The translations under genes and the position numbers were made by a program. From Firmicutes bacterium UBA5201 (GTDB lineage Bacteria; Bacillota; Clostridia; Peptostreptococcales; Acidaminobacteraceae), in contig DHVT01000011.1 in the NCBI GenBank assembly GCA_002412775.1, positions 154,431-218,430 on the forward strand: a stretch of 64,000 nucleotides of DNA, given 5' to 3'. The notes under the pieces are model-generated. The model ran no database searches and was not told the DNA's origin. It saw only the letters and a program-made list of their open reading frames with translations. Below, one piece after another: positions 58,348 through 64,000 of the stretch; position 1 is the first letter of the stretch, and every line of letters begins with the position of its first letter.

Positions 58348-59198
58348 AAATCCATGCGATGTTTTTCGAAAAATGAATGGTACACCTGCATACTTTTGAG
58401 CTCGGTCCATTTTTTTATGGCGACAGGACTTTCATCCAAATCGTAAATTTTGGTGTTTTTCATTGAAAGGAAGAAAGGTGAATGTGTGGATATGATGAAC
58501 TGACAGTTCTCGTATCTCGCAAAAGCCTGCAAGTATTCAGCAAGCTCAACTTGCCTGGTCGCAGAAAGGCTGTTTTCCGGCTCATCCAAAAGATAGAGTG
58601 CCGGCTTTTGAATACTCTCGGTAAAATACTTGAAAGCACTTTCACCATTGGAGTTGCCTTTGACATTGTCCATCAAGTTCGTTCTGACATATTTGGACTG
58701 TGTTTTACTTCTGGCTTGAGTCACTTTTTTAAGTTCATGATAGTCATCAAGGGAGTTGAATCTGAATTTGCTGTATTTGGCATCCAAATACTCATCGAAA
58801 AGGGTTTCTCTCTTCGAGTCGATGCCTTCGTTGAGTGCTCTAAAATCCAGCATATAATTAAAAACATCATCACTGGTGATGATCTTGCTGCTCAACGGAA
58901 TTTCTTCCAGAATGATTGCATCGCAAAGATCCACATAAGTTTCGAAAAAGCTGGAGCGATTGTACATTGAGTCGCGATCCAGCTTTAATTTTTCCGCAAT
59001 GATATTTAAAACAGACGTTTTTCCAGATCCGTTGCCACCATAAAGAATAGTTATAGGCTCAAAATCTATTCTTTCAAATCCTTTTTTTGCAAGAACTTGA
59101 AAAGGATAAAAATTGTCATAGCATTTTCTTTTGATGGACATGAAAAAACTGAATTCCTGATCCGAATTTGGAAATTTGAAATGATCGATGTATAACAT
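58344..59198 (-). CDS. AAA-family (ABC-like) ATPase
   Basis: A 284-residue soluble ATPase. Walker A is ILYGGNGSGKTSVLN, Walker B ALYLLDEPENSLS, and the following Q-D-loop and switch His IISTHSPFFLS are of the SMC/RecF-like AAA_21 type. The middle region has a variable helical insertion rather than a zinc hook. Similar single-gene ATPases are common in Firmicutes and have no agreed role; some pair with nucleases in defence, but no such partner is adjacent here. Confidence 0.87.
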   Translation of the reverse strand: MLYIDHFKFPNSDQEFSFFMSIKRKCYDNFYPFQVLAKKGFERIDFEPITILYGGNGSGKTSVLNIIAEKLKLDRDSMYNRSSFFETYVDLCDAIILEEIPLSSKIITSDDVFNYMLDFRALNEGIDSKRETLFDEYLDAKYSKFRFNSLDDYHELKKVTQARSKTQSKYVRTNLMDNVKGNSNGESAFKYFTESIQKPALYLLDEPENSLSATRQVELAEYLQAFARYENCQFIISTHSPFFLSMKNTKIYDLDESPVAIKKWTELKSMQVYHSFFEKHRMDF

Positions 59199-59322
59199 TG
59201 TGCACCTCTTACCTGTGATTACAAATCTTAATATTTAGTATAACATACTGTTACGGCTATATTGTACATGGATATTTTAAATGGTATAATTTTCAAAATT
59301 GGATTAGTTTTGGGAGGTTAAA

Positions 59323-59886
59323 TTGAAATTTATTTTGATAACAGGACCGCAAGCAGTCGGAAAAATGACTGTCGGAAAAGCGATTATGGATAAAACTGGA
59401 CTAAGGCTTTTCCATAATCACATGAGCATTGAGCCAATTCTTCAGATCTTTGATTATCATACAAAAGAGGCCCAGTACTTAATCCGACTCATAAGAGAAG
59501 AAATCTTCAAGACCATGGCATCTTCTGACGGAAAAGGGATGATTTTTACATATATGTGGGATTTTAATCTTGCAAGTGAATACGTCTACGTGGATAAGGT
59601 ATTCAAGTTGTTCGAATCACATGGTGCGACCACCTACATAGTAGAACTGGAAAGTGATCTTGAAACCAGACTCGAACGCAACAAAACCCCACTAAGACTG
59701 GCAGAGAAACCTACCAAGAGAAATGTTGAATGGTCAGAAAGAGAACTTTTAAGCAGCATGGAAAAGTATAGGCTCAACTCATCGCCAGGCGAGATCAAGC
59801 ACCCAAATTACTTAAGAATCAATAACACTAATTTATCACCGGAGGAAGTTGCAGATCAAGTCATTGCGTATTTTGAACTTAAATAA
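59323..59886 (+). CDS. P-loop kinase-like NTPase
   Basis: A 187-residue protein with Walker A LITGPQAVGKMTVGKAI and a lid-type Arg segment ETRLERNKTPLRLAEKPTKR, resembling small nucleotide/shikimate-type kinases (AAA_18 or related). The start is TTG after GGGAGG. Substrate unknown. It begins a run of plus-strand genes to the window end, with short gaps. Confidence 0.8.
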   Translation: MKFILITGPQAVGKMTVGKAIMDKTGLRLFHNHMSIEPILQIFDYHTKEAQYLIRLIREEIFKTMASSDGKGMIFTYMWDFNLASEYVYVDKVFKLFESHGATTYIVELESDLETRLERNKTPLRLAEKPTKRNVEWSERELLSSMEKYRLNSSPGEIKHPNYLRINNTNLSPEEVADQVIAYFELK

Positions 59887-59919
59887 GTGAATAATTTCAC
59901 AAAAAGTTGGTGATTCAAA

Positions 59920-60471
59920 ATGAAAGATTTCGAAAGAAAAAATCTGATGTTTTCGCTTTGTGGGCTTAATTGTGAACTTTGTCCCATGAAACTGGGAGGG
60001 TATTGCCCAGGTTGTGGAGGCGGTCCAGGAAATCAATCCTGTTCATTTGCAAGGTGTAGCCTTTCACATGACAAAATCGAATACTGCACTCAGTGCCCTG
60101 ATTTTCCTTGCGAAAAATATGATGATATTGAGCACTATGATTCATTTATAACACATCAGTGTCAAATGAGAGATTTGGAAAGAGCTATGACAATTGGGAT
60201 AGACGCATACAATGAGGAACTGGATAAGAAAAGAGTCATACTTGAGAAATTATTGAATGAATACAATGATGGCAGGAAAAAAACATTTTATTGTGTTGCA
60301 GTGAATCTACTTGAGTTGGAGGAATTGGAAAATGCCATGAGAGAGGTTGAAGACTTTGACACATCCAATGCCCTCACGGTGAAAGAAAAGTCGGAACGGA
60401 TTGGAACTATTTTTCAGGATATGGCACAACAAAAAAATCTAATATTAAGGCTTCGAAAAAAACCTAAATGA
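59920..60471 (+). CDS. DUF3795 domain protein
   Basis: A 183-residue protein. The N-terminal ~75 residues are the Cys-rich DUF3795 domain: FSLCGLNCELCPMKLGGYCP, CGGGPGNQSCSFARCSLS, YCTQCPDFPCEKYDD, with about ten Cys that probably bind zinc. The rest is helical. Function unknown; common in anaerobes. It overlaps the region of the next gene's start. Confidence 0.88.
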   Translation: MKDFERKNLMFSLCGLNCELCPMKLGGYCPGCGGGPGNQSCSFARCSLSHDKIEYCTQCPDFPCEKYDDIEHYDSFITHQCQMRDLERAMTIGIDAYNEELDKKRVILEKLLNEYNDGRKKTFYCVAVNLLELEELENAMREVEDFDTSNALTVKEKSERIGTIFQDMAQQKNLILRLRKKPK

Positions 60472-60479
60472 GGTGGCAA

Positions 60480-61004
60480 GTGATTATTCAAAACATTATG
60501 ACAGACCGATTGATCCTTATTCCTGTGACGTTACAAATGACAACATTACTACTATGCGACAATCGAACAGAGATTGAACATATTGGAATTCAAATGTCTG
60601 AACACTGGCCAACACCAGATACCAAAGATATTTTGCCTATGGTTCATGAGACACTGAAGAGACATGGCGCTCCTAGCGGATTTGAATTCTGGATGATTCT
60701 GTGTAAGGACAACAATATGGTGATTGGTGACATTGGATTTCATGGCAAACCCGACAAAAATGGAGAAGTTGAAGTCGGCTTTGGACTTGTCAGAGAGGTA
60801 TGGAACAAGGGTTATGGCTATGAAGCCCTTAAGGGGATTGTGGATTGGATTAAGATGCAAGAGGGTATCAAAACTTTGAAAGCGGATTGCTTGATCGATA
60901 ATGTGGCTTCCAGAAGAATACTAGAGAAAATCGGATTAGAAGAAATATATAGAAATGATGAATACATATTCTGGAAATCAAATGTAAAAGATTTACTGGT
61001 CTGA
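60480..61004 (+). CDS. GNAT N-acetyltransferase, RimJ/RimL type
   Basis: A 174-residue acetyltransferase. The family start is MTDRLILIPVTLQM, the acetyl-CoA segment VGFGLVREVWNKGYGYEALK, followed by ADCLIDNVASRRILEKIGLE. Three starts are in frame: ATG 60468, overlapping the previous stop; GTG 60480, six nt after GAGG; ATG 60498, matching the family start. GTG 60480 best fits the ribosome site. Substrate unknown. Confidence 0.88.
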   Translation: MIIQNIMTDRLILIPVTLQMTTLLLCDNRTEIEHIGIQMSEHWPTPDTKDILPMVHETLKRHGAPSGFEFWMILCKDNNMVIGDIGFHGKPDKNGEVEVGFGLVREVWNKGYGYEALKGIVDWIKMQEGIKTLKADCLIDNVASRRILEKIGLEEIYRNDEYIFWKSNVKDLLV

Positions 61005-61039
61005 ATTACTTTAATGGAGATAATTTGGGAGGTGAAAAA

Positions 61040-61864
61040 ATGTTAGAGATTCCTGAAGCATATGTGATTAGCGAACAACTGAGAGAAGAAATTGTTGGTG
61101 CAAAAGTGGTGAGCGTTACTGTGAATACCTCTCCACATAAATTGACGTGGTATTATGAAAATCCAGATGATTATGCAAGCAGATTGGTTGGAAATGTTGT
61201 CACTGATGTCAAACCGTTGATGGGGCAAGTCCAAATTGAACTTGAAGATATGAGGATAGCACTCAGTGATGGTGTGAATATCAGAATATTTTCAAGCGGT
61301 GATCAATTGCCTGTCAAACATCAGTTGCTCATATCATTTGATCATGGAAAAACTGTGGTTTTTTCAGTGCAAATGTATGGCGGCATCATGGCTTTTGAAT
61401 CAGGTGAGAATCAAAATCCATATTATTTGGTTGCAATGCAAAAACCTTCACCACTGACAGAGGTATTTGACCTACCATACTTTAAATCGTTGGTGGATAA
61501 AGAAAGTAATAATCCAACATTAAAAGCATTTCTCGCCACGGAGCAACGTTTTCCCGGTATTGGAAACGGTGTTTTACAAGACATATTATTCAATGCAGGC
61601 ATGCATCCAAAACGCAAATTGAACAATTTATCTGAACAAGACATTGAGAATCTATTTCTCAGCATAAAGAACACTCTGAAAGAAATGATTGCGTATGGTG
61701 GCAGAGATACTGAAAAGGACATTTATGGCGAGCCTGGCAGATACATTACAAAGTTGAGCAAAAATACACATAATAAGCCCTGTCGCATATGTGGAGAACC
61801 AATTCGAAAAGAAAGCTATTTGGGAGGCAGTATTTATTACTGCGCAAACTGCCAGAAGTTATAA
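61040..61864 (+). CDS. Fpg/Nei-family DNA glycosylase-like protein lacking the catalytic proline
   Basis: A 274-residue protein with the Fpg/Nei domain order: N-terminal beta sandwich, H2TH region (QRFPGIGNGVLQDILFNAGM, then HPKRKL) and C-terminal zinc finger PCRICGEPIRKESY...YYCANCQKL. Instead of MPELPE the N-terminus reads MLEIPEAYV, so the catalytic Pro2 is Leu while Glu3 is kept. This variant N-terminus occurs in other clostridial homologues, suggesting a distinct subfamily. GGGAGG sets the ATG at 61040. It may still bind damaged DNA without the usual beta/delta lyase reaction. Confidence 0.88.
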   Translation: MLEIPEAYVISEQLREEIVGAKVVSVTVNTSPHKLTWYYENPDDYASRLVGNVVTDVKPLMGQVQIELEDMRIALSDGVNIRIFSSGDQLPVKHQLLISFDHGKTVVFSVQMYGGIMAFESGENQNPYYLVAMQKPSPLTEVFDLPYFKSLVDKESNNPTLKAFLATEQRFPGIGNGVLQDILFNAGMHPKRKLNNLSEQDIENLFLSIKNTLKEMIAYGGRDTEKDIYGEPGRYITKLSKNTHNKPCRICGEPIRKESYLGGSIYYCANCQKL

Positions 61865-61892
61865 CATCAAACATTCAACTGGAGGAATCACA

Positions 61893-62381
61893 ATGTTTAG
61901 AGAAATGAGACGTCATAAGCAAATTTTATCTGAAGTTGACACATTAGCAGTAATGAATCGAAATACAAATGGTGTTTTGGCGTGCCGAGGTGATCATGAT
62001 TATCCATATGCTGTTCCACTCAGCTATGTTTACTTCGATGACAAGATATATTTTCACTCAGCCAAAGCAGGGCATAAAATTGATGCGATCTTAAAAGACC
62101 CTAAAGTATCCTTTGCAGTGATTGATGAGGACACGATTGTCAGTCAGGAGTATACCTCTTATTTCAGGAGTGTGATTGCATTTGGCAAGACGAGAATTAC
62201 AGATGGTGATGAATGGCTGGAAGCTTTTAAAGCCCTTGTTGAGAAATATTCCGGAGATGTTCCAGAACAGGCTAGGCTTGAGGAAATTAGAGGATGTAAT
62301 ACTTCACATATCATCGCAATAGATATTGAACATATGACAGGCAAAGAAGCTATAGAGTTTGTTCGGGGGAAAAAAGTATGA
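61893..62381 (+). CDS. Pyridoxamine 5'-phosphate oxidase-like FMN protein (NimA-like)
   Basis: A 162-residue split-barrel flavoprotein beginning MFREMRRHKQILSEVDTLAV, then GVLACRGDHDYPYAVPLSYV and IYFHSAKAGHKIDAI, the standard pattern of the PPOx/Nim-type family. Some members reduce nitroimidazoles; others are redox enzymes of unknown substrate. GGAGGA sets the ATG at 61893; the frame open from 61791 overlaps the glycosylase gene. It overlaps the next gene by four nt. Confidence 0.92.
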   Translation: MFREMRRHKQILSEVDTLAVMNRNTNGVLACRGDHDYPYAVPLSYVYFDDKIYFHSAKAGHKIDAILKDPKVSFAVIDEDTIVSQEYTSYFRSVIAFGKTRITDGDEWLEAFKALVEKYSGDVPEQARLEEIRGCNTSHIIAIDIEHMTGKEAIEFVRGKKV

Positions 62382-63139
62382 AAATCAAAGAGTCAGGAAG
62401 TAAGGCATTACCAACAGTAGTCTTGTTGCATGGAGGAGGGCTATCCTGGTGGTCCTTAAATGACATCATTGAACTTCTTAAAAATGATTATCATGTAGTC
62501 ACTCCAATTATTGATGGTCACGGAGAAGACGGAGAGAACACCTTCATCAGTATAGAGGAATCCGCGAATCATCTGATACAGTATATTGACGAGAAATTGA
62601 ATGGCGAGGTTTTGGCGATATGTGGCCTATCGATTGGTGCCCAAATTGTCACTGAAGTATTAACAAAGAGAGAAAAAATCTCAAAATATGCAATCATTGA
62701 AAGTGCTTTGATCATACCGATGAAAAGTGTGTCGATATTTACCGCACCGATGTACAAGCTTTTTTATGGATTGATTCAAAAAAAATGGTTTTCAAAGCTA
62801 CAAGCCAAATCATTATTTGTACCTGAGAATATGTTTGAGAATTACTATGAGGATTCGTTGAGAATTTCGAAGCAATCACTTGTCAACATCACTTTAAGCA
62901 ATGCCAGTTTTAATGTAAAGAGCTCAATAAGCCATACAAAATCAAAAGTGTTGATTATTGTTGGTAAAAAAGAAATGAAGATCATGAAAAAATCAGCAAT
63001 ACAACTCAGTCAAATGATTCCAGGAAGCGTACTTAAAATAATTGAGGGAATGGGTCATGGAGAAATCAGTTTGGTACATCCAACACAATATGTAGAGCTT
63101 TTAAATCATTTATTGAATAGTGGCAATCAAGAAACATAA
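62378..63139 (+). CDS. Alpha/beta hydrolase
   Basis: A 253-residue cytosolic hydrolase. The oxyanion motif is VVLLHGGGLSWWSL, the nucleophile Ser lies in AICGLSIGAQIV (G-x-S-x-G), an acid is likely in VLIIVGKKEMK, and the catalytic His is in IEGMGHGEISLV. Start codon ATG overlaps the PPOx stop (ATGA), showing coupling. Substrate unknown. Confidence 0.9.
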   Translation: MKIKESGSKALPTVVLLHGGGLSWWSLNDIIELLKNDYHVVTPIIDGHGEDGENTFISIEESANHLIQYIDEKLNGEVLAICGLSIGAQIVTEVLTKREKISKYAIIESALIIPMKSVSIFTAPMYKLFYGLIQKKWFSKLQAKSLFVPENMFENYYEDSLRISKQSLVNITLSNASFNVKSSISHTKSKVLIIVGKKEMKIMKKSAIQLSQMIPGSVLKIIEGMGHGEISLVHPTQYVELLNHLLNSGNQET

Positions 63140-63162
63140 GTTCTAAAAATGGAGGCATGACT

Positions 63163-63804
63163 ATGAATAAAAAAGTTATGTGTGTAATTATGGCGATAAT
63201 ATTCAGTATCATTTTATTTGGCTGCAAGTCAAATGATGTTGTTGAAGAAAAGATCGAGATGCTCAGTGCTGAGGAACTTGAATTCTTCAACGGGGATACC
63301 TTTTTCAATGGTGAAGGTTTCAATATTCGCAATCAATTTTTAAGTTCTATTTATGATGGACCTGAATCAATCGATTTATTCGGTCTATTCTATGTTGGAT
63401 CCGGTCTGGAAGAGACCATTGCAGACGAGGAATTGCTCAGTGCGATGAAAGCTTTTGGGATCTCTGGTACCATTAATCAGTTGCCTAGTCCATGTGAAAA
63501 GAACAGTTTAAACAATATGAATACAATATTGACGGAACATATGGGCATCACAGTAGAAGAATCAGGTAAAATTGGACTGGACAATATGATCTATTTGGAA
63601 GACTATGATGCATATTACTATTTCCATGGGGATACCAATTATCGAAGTATCATCACATTCAATAGTGGAGAGCGGGAAGGCAATCAAATTCGATTATTCT
63701 ATGATGATGGATTCTTTGGAGATGGTGCAAAGGTATTGACACTAATTGAGAGTGAGGGCGATTATAAATTCATTTCCAATCAATATGTGGTGAATGCGGA
63801 GTAG
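63163..63804 (+). CDS. Uncharacterised lipoprotein
   Basis: A 213-residue protein with a signal peptide (KKVMCVIMAIIFSIILFGC) ending in a lipobox with Cys about residue 20. The mature domain is acidic and rich in Tyr and Asp (LEDYDAYYYFHGDTNYRS) and has no recognised family. GGAGG is spaced for the ATG at 63163, not the one at 63157. A terminator follows. Confidence 0.78.
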   Translation: MNKKVMCVIMAIIFSIILFGCKSNDVVEEKIEMLSAEELEFFNGDTFFNGEGFNIRNQFLSSIYDGPESIDLFGLFYVGSGLEETIADEELLSAMKAFGISGTINQLPSPCEKNSLNNMNTILTEHMGITVEESGKIGLDNMIYLEDYDAYYYFHGDTNYRSIITFNSGEREGNQIRLFYDDGFFGDGAKVLTLIESEGDYKFISNQYVVNAE

Positions 63805-63823
63805 TTTATACTTCAAAATTATT

Positions 63824-63852
63824 AAACTGAAATCTTGTGTTTCAGTTTTTTT
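63824..63852 (+). terminator. Rho-independent terminator
   Basis: AAACTGAAA (63824-63832) pairs with TTTCAGTTT (63840-63848), followed by T. Confidence 0.88.
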
Positions 63853-63864
63853 AAAAAAAATCAG

Positions 63865-63913
63865 TTGACCACTCGGTCAAATTGTGATAAATTATATTTG
63901 ACCGAGTGGTCAA
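63865..63913 (+). promoter_or_regulatory. Promoter flanked by two TetR-type operators
   Basis: TTGACCACTCGGTCAA (63865-63880) and TTGACCGAGTGGTCAA (63898-63913) are exact reverse complements of each other and each is itself nearly palindromic. The first includes the -35 TTGACC; 17 nt later comes -10 TAAATT (63888-63893) with extended TG. The second covers the predicted start. This is the layout of a TetR-repressed promoter. Confidence 0.85.
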
Positions 63914-63931
63914 ATACAAAGGAGGTTTTAT

Positions 63932-64000
63932 ATGAATTATTTTAGTTTATTATGTTTCGGATGGGCTTCTGTAGGAATCATCTCAAGAATATTCATGTAC
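63932..64000 (+). CDS. Start of a gene cut by the window end (possible membrane protein)
   Basis: ATG at 63932 follows AAAGGAGG at good distance. Only 23 codons are visible (MNYFSLLCFGWASVGIISRI), hydrophobic, as at the start of a membrane protein. It is controlled by the TetR-type promoter just upstream. Product unknown. Confidence 0.6.
   Translation, partial: MNYFSLLCFGWASVGIISRIFMY

Noticed and set aside
58482..58970. 162-codon plus-strand ORF
   Set aside because: Antisense of the AAA ATPase gene, whose Walker motifs are clear.
58344..59198. Defence system with the AAA ATPase
   Set aside because: No nuclease, toxin, reverse transcriptase or other effector is adjacent; neighbours are a dioxygenase and a small kinase.

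Overview
The window looks like chromosomal DNA of a low-GC, Gram-positive, probably anaerobic Firmicute of the Clostridia (a Fusibacter-like organism is a guess). The basis is AT-rich DNA, strong GGAGG-type ribosome sites, frequent TTG/GTG starts, rho-independent terminators, an SLH-domain protein, a clostripain-family peptidase, a CD3324-type protein and a DUF1062 protein. No rRNA, tRNA, CRISPR array, phage or conjugative module was recognised. The DNA is mostly ordinary housekeeping and accessory chromosome with one complete IS1182-type insertion sequence (3949-5642).

Layout. 1-3923: a thioredoxin-like protein, a short transcription unit with a 39-codon ORF, an ABC-F ATPase, an FMN-dependent alpha-hydroxy-acid dehydrogenase and an Hsp20 that seems to lack its N-terminus. 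3949-5642: the IS. 5680-11566: a clan GH-A glycosidase whose 5' flank is the IS end, a Na/phosphate symporter with PhoU domain, and a small cluster (GNAT, B3/B4, cupin, AraC-GyrI). 11788-15165: a large PAS/GGDEF/EAL/PilZ cyclic-di-GMP protein split by one in-frame TAA.

15264-30643 is the metabolic core, a beta-glucoside/xylo-oligosaccharide and xylose locus. It holds an MsmK-type ATPase, a PucR-type regulator, a GH1 beta-glucosidase, a ROK kinase, a LacI regulator, an aldose 1-epimerase, a GH3 enzyme, a CUT1 binding protein with two permeases, xylose isomerase and xylulokinase. Near-identical LacI-type operators (core GAAAnCGnTTTC) sit at the promoters of lacI and of the GH3-ABC-xylAB operon, with weaker versions at galM. 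Import, hydrolysis, epimerisation, isomerisation and phosphorylation therefore look like one regulon. A 195-bp array of hairpins follows lacI.

30768-46250: rhomboid protease, several membrane proteins of unknown function, DUF2975 plus Cro-type HTH pair, a serine hydrolase, HD, VOC, metallophosphoesterase and GNAT proteins, a membrane-anchored peptidase C11, a MarR-controlled flavin operon, a HEYGH membrane protein, a zinc-ribbon protein and a self-regulated HTH/hydrolase operon. 46338-53395: Crp/Fnr and ArsR regulators, an ABC-2 exporter, a second AraC-GyrI regulator, YccF and an SLH-M15 peptidase. 53596-64000: a hemerythrin protein behind a perfect CRP/FNR-type box, DUF1062, a CD3324 protein, a DUF1538 transporter-like protein paired with a tandem P-II protein, an extradiol dioxygenase, an AAA ATPase, and an uninterrupted run of plus-strand genes (P-loop kinase, DUF3795, GNAT, Fpg-like glycosylase, PPOx, hydrolase, lipoprotein), ending at a promoter flanked by two TetR-type operators.

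The most interesting unit is DUF1538 plus tandem P-II (55416-57561). Both proteins are visible internal duplications and they are translationally coupled, which suggests a P-II-gated two-fold-symmetric membrane protein whose substrate is unknown.
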